From: Zarea fungicola
Taxonomy: Eukaryota; Ascomycota; Sordariomycetes; Hypocreales; Cordycipitaceae
DNA length: 63,578 bases
Assembly: GCA_900169235.1 (NCBI GenBank)
Contig: FWCC01000415.1
Location: 1 to 63,578, forward strand
Direction of reading: 5' to 3'
The first letter of the stretch is position 1, and the number at the start of each line of letters is the position of its first letter. Positions 1-11,386 of the stretch are shown here, in pieces. Both the position numbers and the translations under genes were made by a program. The notes beneath the pieces were generated by a model. The model had not been told where the DNA came from. It ran no database searches and saw only the letters and a program-made list of their open reading frames with translations.

Positions 1-739
1 TATATTTTTCCTATTTGTTGTTGATTTTTAATTCTAATTTGAGGTTAGGAAGGCGCGACGCGGTGGTCACGGCGGTGGGGTGGTCACCGTGGTGGGGAGC
101 ACCCACTACAGGATGTGGTGGGTGTTCACGTGTAGTTTGCCTCCCATTTTTAGGCGTCGTATAACTAGTTGGGTAGTTACCTCAACTTTTAAGACAGCAC
201 GACACGTAGCGCCCCACGGACAATCACCGTTGGCGACCGTATTGAATCGAATCATAGAATGCAAACGGTATCCGAAGGGAAACAAGAAATCATCCTTTGG
301 AGAGAAAAGTAAATCCTACACAGTGACTTTGAATGCATCTACCTGACCGACTCCTCGACTGTGACAGGTAGAGTGATTCCTAGGATCTAACATTAATCAG
401 ACATTGACTCAAAAATTCAACCGTACCCCTTGCAAAAAGCCAACCTATTCGCCTTGCATAGTACTTTGTAGGATTGCTTTTTGCATGCTCTCCCTCCCAG
501 CCCGATCAACAAAGGGCATCATGGAGCTCCCCTTTGCCCCAACCGCTTTGCTCCGATGCCTCTTCGTCTTCCATCAACTGTCTTCATCTAGTTCACTGCC
601 TCCCTTTCAATTCCAAATCTTTCCTGCTCCGCCGCTCATACTCTCGTTTAAATAAAGCCGACAACGATATTACTCTCGACGTCTAAGTCCTGTCTTCAAT
701 AAACCGCGCGAGATTGTTTAGTCGTCTTTTCCCTTCAAA
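1..739. other. Upstream region of the GH16 gene; no other gene seen
   Basis: No convincing coding region. The open frames here are short and carry no recognisable motif. The last 200 bases are pyrimidine-rich, as is usual upstream of fungal start sites, and a TTTAAATAAA stretch near 646-656 could act as an AT-rich core promoter element. Confidence 0.5.
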
Positions 740-1626
740 ATGCGCTACTCCGCGGTTCTCCTGACCGTCATGGCTGCCCCTGTCGCTCTCACTCAGACAC
801 AGTCCGTGTGCAATCCTACCAAGCAGTGTTAGTTTATCAGCCAGCATCGTTTCGCAGCCTCGCTGCTCTCAAGACCGGACTGACAGGACTCTCCTCAGTG
901 AACTGCCCAAGCGACCCAGCCTTTGGTGCCGCCAAGGTTTACTGCGACTTCACCCAGGGCGCCTGCAACCCCATCAAAGAAGCTGCCGGCACTACGATTG
1001 AGTACGGCAAGGATGGCGCCGTCTTTGCCATCAAGAAGGTCGGCGATGCCCCAACCGTAGAGAGCAACAATTACATCTTCTTTGGCCGCATCGATGTAGA
1101 TCTCAAAATTGCTCCAGGCAATGGTATCATCACCTCGATCGTCTTGCAGTCGGACGACCTTGACGAGATTGACTTGGAGTGGCTCGGCGGCCAGCCGAAC
1201 AAAGTCCAGACCAACTACTTTCGCAAGGGCGACGACGGCACTTACGACCGCGGTGGGACACATAACGTCTCTGATGCCACTGGCACATTCCACACCTATT
1301 CTATTGACTGGACCCCCAATGCCATTCAGTGGAGCATTGACGGTACGCCAGTCCGTACCGTGAACAAGAAGGACGCCGACCCAAAGTTCCCCCAAACCCC
1401 CATGCGCATCAAGCTCGGCACCTGGACGCCGGGAGCCGGCGCTTCGCCCGGCACTATTCAGTGGGCTGGTGGCCTCGCAGACTTCTCTAAGGCTCCCTTC
1501 AACGCCTACTACAGGTCTCTCTCTATTATCGACTACGCCGGCGGCTCCGCGGCCACCGACAAGCCCGTCAAGGAGTACGTCTACGGCGATCAGTCTGGCA
1601 ACAAGGAGAGCATTCGCATTGAGTGA
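740..1626 (+). CDS. Secreted Crh-type GH16 transglycosylase/glucanase
   Basis: Two exons, 740..827 and 899..1626, with a 71-nt GT-AG intron, give 271 aa. The first ATG opens a hydrophobic signal peptide (about residues 1-18). After the intron comes the Crh-like N-terminus with Cys-rich spacing (CNP...NCPSDPAFG), then the GH16 active-site motif DEIDLEW, in which Glu119 would be the nucleophile, Asp121 the helper and Glu123 the acid/base. Crh enzymes link chitin to beta-glucan in the wall, outside the membrane. Characterised Crh proteins normally carry a Ser/Thr-rich tail and a GPI signal. This one stops right after the catalytic domain (ends IRIE), so it is predicted to be freely secreted. Family assignment is secure; the exact substrate, self wall or foreign wall, is not. 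Confidence 0.9.
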
Positions 1627-2264
1627 AAGTCTGATGACAGTTCTTCTTCCTCTTCTAAGGAGGGAGTTGTATCTGCCCTACCTGAGCACTATTGTCAGCT
1701 GGGCGAGTCATCTTGCGCGCAAATATCAGGATGAAAGGATCGCTGATTTCTCAACACGCCTAAATGTACGCTATAATACACTTTGCTTTTGCTTCTCTTC
1801 ACCATATTTTAAGCCTCGATATAGGGCAAGCTGGCCACATGAAGCGGCTTTACTTGCAAGGCTGCGAAATGGCGACCCAATTCAGATGATATTATTCAGC
1901 CTACGATAGTTACATGGTAAATAGACGGTAATTAGACTAGCCACGATTTACTGAACGTCGTCAATTAATGCAAGAAACTTCTTTCCCAAAAGATACCACA
2001 AGCATACTGATGATCCCCCGCTAGAGTGATTTATACCACTCGGCGTCACCCATTTCGGTTCGGTTTGGCACAGACTGAACTATTATGAGTGTCGCTACTA
2101 AATAGTCAGCATCAACCAATCCAGAGTGGCGCGACTTCTTGGCCCATTCATACAGTCAGCATAGATCAACCGAGGCGGGAATTCAGGTTGCACCCTTTTG
2201 AAGTCTAGATGATACATCGGCCTGCACTTTCTGTACCTGATGCTTAGAGGTTACAATCTAGATG
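1627..2264. other. Intergenic; nothing recognised
   Basis: This is the 3' flank of the GH16 gene followed by AT-rich non-coding sequence. An open frame overlaps the end of the GH16 gene in another phase but is only a shadow. Confidence 0.5.
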
Positions 2265-2729
2265 CTATGGAAGATAATCAGGTGAGAAACGAAGCATAGC
2301 CACTCTCCCCAGCCTACTCCCGCTAACGATTGTATGTCCAGATACAGCTGATCTGACTACTCCAAATTCAACAGGAAGCCAAAGGGGATTCTGTCCATTC
2401 CATGTGACCCAGCGCTCGTCTTTGCTAATACCTAAGCCAGAGCAGACTATATCTGTAGCTGTGCTTGACAGTAGACTATCCAAAAGGCCAATGCTGTCAA
2501 TAGCAACGATGCCGGCATTAGTCTGCAGATGTGTGCCATTGCGATTAAACAACAACTGTTTTAGAGCAATGTCAACTTCTTTGAGTCTGACACACCTGCC
2601 AGTGTCACCACACCAGATTTGCAGTTTACCGCACCACGTGTCGGATGCTGTTGTTTCCTGCATGACAGTGGCGTTGCTGACGCAAAGCTCCGGCAGCTGG
2701 AGCGTGGCAGATAGCTTCTGGGCTGTCAA
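2265..2729 (-). pseudogene. C-terminal relic of a NACHT/WD40 (NLR-like) gene
   Basis: A 154-codon open frame matches the tail of fungal NACHT-WD40 receptor-like proteins. It has a WD40 strand pattern (LQIW...DTGRCVR), then the characteristic closing block: T-x2-G-I-V-A-I-D, a 'SKDERWVTWNG' segment, LWLPVEF, a SAVSGHT turn, and SGSRLGRVAMLRFS. In complete genes this block closes a WD40 repeat array that follows a NACHT NTPase and an N-terminal effector domain. None of that is found upstream on the minus strand, where stops appear at once, and no start fits a full protein. I therefore read it as the surviving 3' end of a decayed incompatibility/immune-receptor gene. Transcription of the fragment cannot be excluded. 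Confidence 0.75.
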
Positions 2730-3958
2730 TGTACCTTGGACAGAGGCTAAAATACGGGAAGCTGTAGGCTGATTTCCGAATTAGGGCCGAAGCTTCTTCT
2801 CTACAGGTTTTTTTAATATTAGCCGAGCCTTGCTAGGTGTTCTACATGGTAACGAAGACAACTAGTAACCTTCCCATAAATTTTGCCTTGTGATGTCATA
2901 GGAACGATTGGCCAATTTATAATTGCAGCAACAGCAATCAATTTTCATGAATGGTGCCATCATTCTTGTGGGATCTAGGAGTCTCATTCGAATATCAAGC
3001 CATCTGCACATACCAGATGAGTATGATGATGATGCTACTCACAGAGAAATCCACTGAAATGACCCTCCGGTTGGGGGAATTGGGGTACTGGAACGAATCA
3101 CTCGCGCGATTGTCATGCTTTTGATTGGTGGATGAAGCCGGTTCCTGATGTGCACTCCCTCCACAGTGAGCGACACCATCGGAGAGCCGATCCCGTCTCA
3201 CTGCACCCCAGGAGCCCCAGGCATCTACTGAAGCGCCAGTGTCTACAATTGAACCAAACCCACATGACTTAAGCGTATCTTACTGGGTTGAAACAAATAT
3301 ACAGAAGGAAAAAATTGGTTTTCAGAATCCAGAAGATCAACAAATTAAGACTGAGTTAAACGACTGGAATGAGGTGATAGTGGATGACGCTCAGTGCTGG
3401 CATTGGAAGAGTCCAAAATCAGGACGAATTTTCTGGACAAGAGCTACCCAGTGTGGACTAAAGACAGAAAAGTAATTAGGGTAACGCATGGAAGTGCCAG
3501 TGCTGCTCTAGTATATACTGAAGCGATATTGGCAGCCAATACATGTACCTCAAATGTATGGTCTCATCAAAACAAGAAGCTCTTAATATAGGGAAAGCCC
3601 TAGGACACCAGACTCATTCGCCATCTTATCATTAGTTCAATGTATATGTAATCAACGTAATGCCCCAGAATTAATTTACAGTGCTACACTATTATCCATG
3701 ACTTGCTAGGTTACTTGTCTTTCACTGTCAACACGGTGAATTACTTTGCACAGCCCCTCAAGCGAGGACACCGTGCGATTTGCTGACTTGAATACTGCTC
3801 GACGAAGTGGCCGATACCATTCAGCAAATGTCAAATGGAGTATATTGAGGTAGTGTCATCTTGTCGTTTGCACTACAGGTTTCATCGTGACTGAATTGAA
3901 ATACAAGACCAAGTCCCGCCAACTCAAGAATACCAAATGCTGTGTGCTACCGTAATGG
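2730..3958. other. Intergenic with an unrecognised short open frame
   Basis: A plus-strand frame open from about 3170 to 3475 reads a Trp-rich segment (YWVETN..., WHWKSPKSGRIFWTR) with no ATG at its start and no family I recognise. It may be a fragment of a decayed gene. The rest is AT-rich and without features. Confidence 0.35.
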
Positions 3959-6013
3959 CTAAGAATGCACGACCTGAATGGAGGCAATGTGTACCTCGGA
4001 GCTGGCAGCAGATTCGCCCTGGTTGTAGTTTCCGGCCTTGAAGTAGCAGGCAGGAGATTGCCAACTAAATGTACTAAGACTGGTTTCCTTGCCATTGATC
4101 GAGATGCTTAGTTTGTTGTTAGAGTAGTTAAGCTTATAGGTAAACTTGGTACCAATTGGAACACTTCCAAGCTTAGTAACAACCTGGTTGCTATCAGCAT
4201 CAGGCTTAACCCCAACAACAATCTCACCCGCTGGGCTGTAGTACATCTCAGCGAGTGGCTTGCTGGCCTCACTGGCAAAGACCTGACCAATAGCAGTACC
4301 GTGTGTACCATCGTCAGACTTAATGACAGTCATTGTCACGGTCATTGTGTTTGTTCCCTTCGGTGACCAGGCAGCATTGGCACCAGTATTCTTGTCAACC
4401 TCACGAAGCTCTGTTCGGCAGTGGTCACTTCCAGAAGTAGTCGCGCATCCAGTTTCGTCTGGGTTGCCAGGCGCTGTTAAGATCATCTCGCCAGAGGACT
4501 TATCGGTAAAGAACGTTGGTCCAGTATATCCCTTGCATCCTTGAAGCTGTTTGCTCTTGATGATGTCCGGTCCTCCTGTAGGAAGCTGAAGGTTAAAGTA
4601 GCTCAAGTCAAAGTTGCCGCCAGGTGCGCAGGCAGGATTCAGGGGGCCGGTACCGCTGCCGCCATTGCCGCCGTCGCCACCATCACCACCATCACCACCA
4701 TCACCACCATCACCATCACCGCCGTCACCACCATCACCGCCGTCATCACCGTCACCACTACCTCCACAGGTGGATGACTCGCAGGTCAAATCTCCGGCAC
4801 AATCGTCGTCTGATGAGCACGTAGCCCCAGCACAGTGGCCTTCCCAATCACAATCATCACCATCACCGCCATCATCACCGCCATCATCACCGCCGTCATC
4901 ACCATCATCATCACCATCATCACCACCATCATCACCACCATCATCACCACCACTGCCTCCGCAGGTCGATGACTCGCAAGTCAAATCTCCGGCACAATCA
5001 TCGTCAGATGAGCACGTGGCTCCAGCACAGTGGCCTTCCCAATCACAATCACCACCGTCACCGCCGTCACCGCCGTCACCACCATCACCGCCGTCACCAC
5101 CATCACCACCATCACCGCCATCACCGCCGCTGCCAATATCTCCACCATCAATCTTTGCAGTGAGCTTATCACCGAGGGACTGCAGCGATGCCTCAAACTC
5201 TTCAAAGCTATCGGCATCCCACTTAGCACCCCTTGCACCGGGAACGGCACCAGAACCAGTAAAGGCAATGTAAAGAACATCATTATCGTCATGAGCTTCA
5301 TTGCCATTGACTGCATCGCCGTAACAGGCGCGGCCAAGAGAGTCAGAAACCTCCCCAATCAATGGAGGGCCGTCATCACCATTAGTATCACCCCAAACGC
5401 CATAAAACTATATACAGTGTTAGTTTTTATATCTTCATGTCATATGAACCAACTCACCATCTTATCGCCACAAACAACGGCAACAATCGATAGAGGTTCG
5501 ATGCCGACGGACTGCGGGTCGAATTCAATGTAATCATCTCCACTTCCTTCATTGCCCAGGACAACAAAAGCGTGAACGTAAGCATTCAGATCATCAATGC
5601 CCGCGTTGTAGCTGGCAACCGTGTCCTTGAAGGTAGTCTCGCCCTGGGTATCTTCAGAGCTGTCGCAGCTACCATCACCAGCGTCTCCCTGGGCGCCGTC
5701 ACAATCAATGTCTAGGTTGACAAGATTGCCACCCGTTCCCTGGAGATACATGATGCCCTGTGACAAGCCATCACCGCAGTAACAGAAGTCTAATGGGAGG
5801 GTTAGATCTGGTAGACAGTAAGATATGACGGAGCTGCGCACCTTTGGAATCGTCTTCCTGACTGTAGAACCCGTCTTGGAGCTTGTTGGAGCACTCTCCC
5901 TTGGCTCTGATCGCGTTGTAGAGCGCTCTGACGTTTGCCGGTACGGATCTGCCCAGGGCTAGCTCCGGTGCCAGGATCAACGAGAGCAAGAGTGCGTTGA
6001 AAACACAGCGCAT
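3959..6013 (-). CDS. Secreted GH75 chitosanase fused to a PL7-like lyase domain
   Basis: Three exons (6013..5842, 5789..5458, 5407..3959) splice in phase to 650 aa. Start 6013 is chosen because it opens a signal peptide (MRCVFNALLLSLILAPELALG). Residues about 25-258 match fungal GH75 chitosanase: FCYCGDG, LDIDCDG, FKDTV, VVLGNEG, the FDPQ...PLS block, FYGVWGDTNG and DVLYIAFTG. Then come (Gly-Gly-Asp)n linkers and two near-identical 29-residue modules at 289-317 and 354-382, each with six Cys. Residues about 427-650 have the alginate-lyase-2 (PL7) jelly-roll pattern: RTEL at 499-502 and YFKAGNYNQ at 623-631. The middle motif, normally Q-(I/V)-H, is QVF (543-545). GH75 cuts chitosan; PL7 enzymes eliminate uronate polymers. 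The lyase substrate and its activity are unproven. The architecture suggests one extracellular enzyme for walls containing both chitosan and polyuronates. Confidence 0.88.
4670..5130. repeat. In-frame triplet-based minisatellites coding (GGD)n linkers
   Basis: Three blocks (about 4674-4755, 4850-4955 and 5045-5127) of 'atcacc/gtcacc' units lie inside exon 3 of the GH75-PL7 gene and encode Gly-Gly-Asp and Asp-Asp-Gly runs on the minus strand. Between them lies a duplicated DNA segment coding the two Cys-rich modules, which differ at only a few positions, so the module and its linker were copied recently. Such arrays change length easily by slippage. Confidence 0.85.
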
Positions 6014-6099
6014 ATTGATATCAGTATTGGAAATATTTCTCAAATGTCATCTGCTTTGCAGTGCTTGCCTCCTAAGCATCAGTCTGGAACAGTTTGCGA

Positions 6100-6107
6100 C
6101 TTTTATA
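6100..6107 (-). promoter_or_regulatory. TATA box of the GH75-PL7 gene
   Basis: TATAAAAG on the minus strand, about 90 nt upstream of the chosen start at 6013. The spacing matches the TATA-ATG distance of other secreted-enzyme genes in this window. Confidence 0.55.
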
Positions 6108-9100
6108 CAGCATCCATTAAGTCACAGCTCGGCCAAACCCGGCATTGATCGCACCAGTGCGGCGAGAAAGCTTCTAAATCGTAGAGCAGCGTGCATGTAT
6201 AAAACATGTCTTCTGGATCAGCAAAGATACCTTCCCACGCAAATTTTCGGACATCTCTATGTATCGGCATTAAGACTTACCCCGCGATATTGCGGCATGA
6301 CGCGGAAGGGTGCTCGGTGAGGAGGGTTGCAACCAATATCGGTATTATACGGTTCTGATATTGCAGAGGTCGGTTGGGGCATCGCATTCTACATGGAGCT
6401 GTGCATGACAAAAAAAGTCAATAGTACTAGGCTGTATTGAAGTTGAAATTCATTGGTGGGAATCATCAACGGCTGGTATTAATCTCTAGTTGCCGTTCAT
6501 GCCCGGTCGTGGTAATAGCCGTCTGCTAAGTGGCGATTTGATCCAGATGGCGCCGACCATCACCGCTTTATTTTTTTTCACCAGTACCAGCCATTCAAAG
6601 CGGGACAAATCTCTTGCCGCTTGACTTTTCTTTTTAAGAACAACAGTCAGTCATTGGTTAACTATGGGAACGGTTATTACCTGGCAAACATGCGTAATTG
6701 CCACCAATGCAACACTTATTAATGCAAGTCCTTACAAATTTCTTTGCTACATGAGTTATCATTTCTGTGACATGGGTTCCTAGTTTTACAATTTTGTTTT
6801 TATTCTCAGGTGTTTGAGAGTTGCTCAAAAGCAACCCCCGGTTCTGGTAGCCGTCTTCTCCTGTTGTAAGTTGCCGATCTTATCGTCCGTGCAGAGTATC
6901 AATGGCCGTGTAGCATCACTGAACTGGCTTTTTGCCGTTCCACCCCATGATGGCAACAGTACCTACGGTGGCCTCACTGTGGCTGATTCCAGCTGGCGTG
7001 AGTTCCGTGTTGGGAACAGCGCCTACACGTGGCATATAGCCAGAAATATTGATGTTTTCTAGCTTGGTCTTATGCTTCCCTACTAGCGCTCCCGTTATTT
7101 CCCCCACACCTCAGCTCGGCCTTGGCACACGTCACCAGCCTACTTAATTTCCGTGTTCAAGCTCTAGATTCGCTCACGTAGCAACCCACGCTCCAGGTGG
7201 ACAACACTTCTTGCAATATCGTTGGTGGATGGAAATTTTCCGAGAATGATATATGTTCTGTGTCTCATTAGCGATGACCTATACCATCCAGTAATCTATC
7301 GGAGAGGGCTGCCAGGTGCACCGGCAGCTGCGCATTGCCAGCGGGTTTAACTAATATTCTGAGATCTCAACTGTGCGGAAGCTCGGCTTTCTAATGGAGA
7401 AACGCGGAGAAAAGCCCCATGGACCCACGGCTCTTAAAAAGCGCAGGGGTGTTGTCAGTGTGTGGGAGATTGCCTTCGTTTATTCGGCTCCGATTCGGCA
7501 GCAATATTTATCCCTTTGTTTTCACGCCAGCGTCAGAAAGCGTAGAAATTCAAGTCCACCTTTCACTCAGGGCAACATCAAATGGTTTGAAACTACCACA
7601 GCTTCCAGTCCCCAAATTCACGACCGCTTCACTAAGAGCAAGCATTTGAGTTTCGGTAGGCCATTCTACTTGCCAGGTCAACACTTATTCGAGGATAGGG
7701 ATCCCTCCATAGCGCGCGGTCTAGGCAAGTATATTATTACAGCGCCTTTAGAGGCGGAAGATTCTACCTATATAAGTTTCTCACAGAAGAGAGAAAATAC
7801 ATCAATATTGCCCAACAAAGTAGCTATTACTAATGGTAAAGTTGGTACCTCTATAGCCCCGTTCCACAGATCAGGGCTGAACAATGACTCTAGTAATCAA
7901 ACTCAGTTTCAATAGCCTAAATTCAAGGGCCTTGTGAGATAGCTCCAGTTTGCCCGAGTCATGACAATAATCACGGCAAGGAAAGGTCAATACACAGAGA
8001 ACGCTTCATAAAAAAAACCCTCAATCTTCGACCATCCAAAATCAGAACTGGGTGCTTGATGTCTTCGCATGTTGCTCCTAATGGTCTTGAGTCCTGCTTT
8101 GTTATACATGTGTATCAGCAATAAGAAACAACATCGTACAGGCTATATTATTTCTGATACTAACCGTTTTTAAGTCTCCGGCATTATAGGAAACGAAGAC
8201 ATGACTAAAGTAGGTGGATTTGAAGCAACCCACAGCGTACATAGATTTCGGAGTTATCAACTTGAAAAGATTGCCATTGCCGGTAAAAATTATGGCCTCC
8301 CCAGCAAGTATTTATCCACCTCTGCTTTTACAACCTATGAGTAGGGAGATGCTGTTGCAGGGAACTGGGTCACTTTAACTCCGCACTATAATTGCAGCTC
8401 TAGTGACATGGTTGAAATAGGGGGGGATGTAATCTCTTAAATGAAAATCAGTTCAGCGACAATTCCATAAGCTTTGCGCCAAGGGTCTCCGTTTAAAAGG
8501 GACCCTTCTTCTGTAGAGCCATGGATCGATGCCTATTCATGTTGTCCCATTACCTTGCCACAATCTGCCTATTGCCGTCTCCCAGGATGCAAACCTCAAG
8601 ATATAGCAAAATGGTAAACAAGTATACCTTTGGAGTTGCACGGAGATGTCGGCCCGTCATGCACACCTGTGCGTAGAAGGGGGACTTCGTTATTTCGCTT
8701 GGAGTCAGTTCAAGTGCCTATGAGAAATCAATTAAGAGCGCATTACAGGGCTATGTACATAACCAGGTATTACATCCCTACTCCTCCGTACTCTAGCGTG
8801 CGAGCAGACATGGTATAATATTATATAAAGTGATATTTATAACACTTGATTCCACTTCTAGAGCATCCGTTCAAGAGATCTCCATGGTATATTCCGTGAT
8901 GCCCAACCACCCTACACCATACCGTATTTTGGATCATTAAGGACACCAAGACTTCTGCCATGATTCACAAATTCACCCATATGCACCTTGTGCGTAAGTC
9001 AGAAATTTCCATTGAGCATAGACTCTGCGTCTGAATGTATTGAAGCCTGGTAAAAGAACAGAGACATATTCATAATCCAGAAATTCATTAAAGGTGCCAA

Positions 9101-9247
9101 CCCCTGCTACATTGACGCTCAGGTAAGTGGCCTGGTTGGTGGGCAATCCCCGAAAATGCGCCACATTGGTTATTAGCTACCTTTAAACAGTTAGCACCAA
9201 GGTGTAGCAGCTTTGCTTGATATCATCCCTGCTCTGGAACAAAACAC
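6108..9247. other. 3.1-kb gene-poor stretch
   Basis: No gene could be supported. The longest plus frame (7373-7915, 180 codons) has no family motif, no signal peptide and no clear codon bias. A 48-codon plus frame near 8201 and a 63-codon minus frame at 8973-9164 (with a 'YLSVNVAGVGTFNEFLDYEYVSV' type beta-rich composition) are equally unrecognised and may be scraps of decayed genes. Confidence 0.4.
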
Positions 9248-10767
9248 ATGTTAGAGACGCGCACGTCGCCAAACATGGCCGGAGAGCCTTGCTTACTTTT
9301 TCGAATCCCAACTGAAGTCATTTACACCATTGGCGCTTCTATACAGGACAAACAAGACCTGTCGCGATTCTCTCGCGCAAACAAACTTCTTCATCGCACC
9401 CTGAGGAGCCTTCTTTACCGTCGTGATGCTGAAGAGTGCAGGGCATCTGCGCTGCTGTGGGCCGCCAGGCAGCAGTATCTTCCGACAGCGAGAAATTCAC
9501 TCGCTGCAGGTGCAGACGCGACGGATCCTGGGATACTTCGCGCCGTAATCGGTATTGAAGGGGACCATTCAACTCGTGGGATGCCCTGGGAAGGGTCCCC
9601 GCCCGATTTTATAACGCGAGCGTTTGGTAGGGTACGTGCTAACCGCGAAATGCTCTGCCTGCTTCTTGAGCATGGAGCCATACCAGGCCTGGTCCAGCTG
9701 CATGTGGCTACCGTCGTTGCCATGCAGATGCGCGATTGGGAACTGCTTGATCTGCTACGGGACAGGATAGTCGCCTTAAGGACAGCCGTGCATCTCTTTG
9801 ACGTGGCCTGGATACGTTGCTATCCGCTGGCCCACGCCAGCTTGCACGGCACCCCAGCCATATTCAACCATTTCTTGGAAGAGGTCAGGGCGCAGGTCAG
9901 CATCCCGGATGCTGAGATTCTAAACCGCGAGATGCTGGAGAATGTGCTCTCGTACGGCTCACCCGACATGCTCAAGTGTCTACTCTCCAACCGGCTCTTG
10001 TCGCCGGAAATCATGCTGAGCAATGGTGATCTCGATGCTCTAGAGAGAGTTCTTCAATTCTCGAGGTCAGACGAGGACAAGACATCCAAAGTCAAGATCC
10101 TTCTCGAGGGAGGTCTTGTGATTGGGAACCGACGAAACACAATTACCGGTCGTAGGGCATTTGCCTCGTGCTGCGCATGGGGCACCGCCGACGTGGCGGA
10201 GCTGCTCCTGCAGCGACCAGAGATTAATCCCAATCTAACGGAGGACAATGGCGAGTCGCCCTATATGCTCGCCGCCACCCACAAGTTTGACGACGTATTC
10301 AAAGTGCTCGTGCGATCGGATAGGATTGACGCTGTGCACAAAAAGGCAAAGGCGGCCTGCATCCTAACGCGGGCCTTTGCGTTTCGGGACACGGCCATGT
10401 GCGACTTTTGCTCGAGCACGGCCACGCGGGCGAAGACCATGTCTGGATTCTCCATAAGGCCGTGCAAGAGGAGAACCTAGATATTATTACGCTACTTATT
10501 GAGCAGTATGGTGTAGACGTTGACGCGCAAGATGGTTTTGGCAATAGCCCGCTACACCTCGCCGTCCAGCAGCAAAAGGTCCAAGTGGTAAAATGGTTAA
10601 TTAGTCTAGGGGCTGACGTTGAGGCGGTTCATGACAAGGGGCAGCTGACGACATTCCCGCGGGATCATCGCCATGTATGGAGACCAGCACTTGCTTTTAT
10701 CCGTACTCTTGGCCGTTTTACGTCGAAGAGTTCAAATTCGAAGCGAAGCATAGCTGCTGAAATTTAA
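9248..10767 (+). pseudogene. F-box/ankyrin-repeat protein, interrupted by a one-base frameshift
   Basis: The frame from 9248 opens with an F-box-like segment (IPTEVIYTIG...LSRFSRANKLLHRTLR) and continues through ankyrin-like helix pairs (ALLWAARQQYLPTARNSLAAGADA, LLLEHGA, AELLLQRPEINPN, GESPYMLAATH). Near 10397-10400 the ankyrin pattern leaves this frame and carries on in the next one (LLLEHGHAGEDHV..., then a clear repeat GNSPLHLAV...VVKWLISLGADV) to a stop at 10767. One extra G at 'ccatgtgcga' would join the two frames without an intron, so a single-base deletion is the simplest reading: either a young pseudogene or a sequencing error. Such proteins are thought to present substrates to SCF ubiquitin ligases or act as scaffolds. 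Length if intact would be about 505 aa. Confidence 0.75.
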
Positions 10768-11386
10768 TGTGGCCGAAAATCGATTGTCAATATTCTAAAT
10801 TTTAACCTGAATCACAATTTACCAGCTAACTATCAAGTTATATAGGCCTCGTCTTATGTGGTAGGCTGCCACTTTTTGACATGTGGTGGGTTGTTGATGG
10901 CGATGCATTGTCGAAATGTCTGAGATTAAATCATGCGCGTCGGACAGAATAAGGTGCTGAGCGGCGCTCAAGCGCTGTCGGCGCCTTGTATGATACGCGA
11001 CTTCTCAAAAATCGCCATCCTCAAATATTTAGAGATTGTGACATAATTAATTCAAGCGATTCCGCTTTGCAGCTGCCGCTGTTACAATGTCCTCGCTCAC
11101 TTGGTCTAGCATAGTGGACTTGAAATCTGAAGCGCTCTTCGCTAACACATGTAGTCCCATGTATATCAAAAGGTGCCCTCATATCGGGATTATGACTGAT
11201 TATGAAATGAACCATGCGTAGAGTTGCAAGCGGAGTCTTGGAAAGGGGCAATGGTGGCTGCGAGGCTGGGCTATCAACGTTACATGGGCAAACTAATAAG
11301 CGTACGCGGGGAATAATGCAGCTGTCCCTCCTCTTAATCCTTCATACCCCTGACTATCCATCAAAACCAGACAGCAGAACGCAATC
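10768..11386. other. Intergenic; nothing recognised
   Basis: This is the 3' flank of the ankyrin gene and the promoter side of the 2EXR gene. It is AT-rich and shows no further coding signal. Confidence 0.5.

Noticed and set aside
3170..3475. Possible transposase fragment
   Set aside because: The Trp-rich frame resembles no transposase motif that I can name, and no terminal repeats flank it.
4614..5273. 219-codon plus-strand frame of Pro-Ser repeats
   Set aside because: It is the antisense of the (GGD)n linker and Cys-module coding region of the GH75-PL7 gene; triplet repeats keep several frames open by themselves.
7373..7915. 180-codon open frame as a gene
   Set aside because: No start context, signal, domain or codon preference supports it, and it lies in AT-rich gene-poor DNA. 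Kept only as a note in the intergenic entry.
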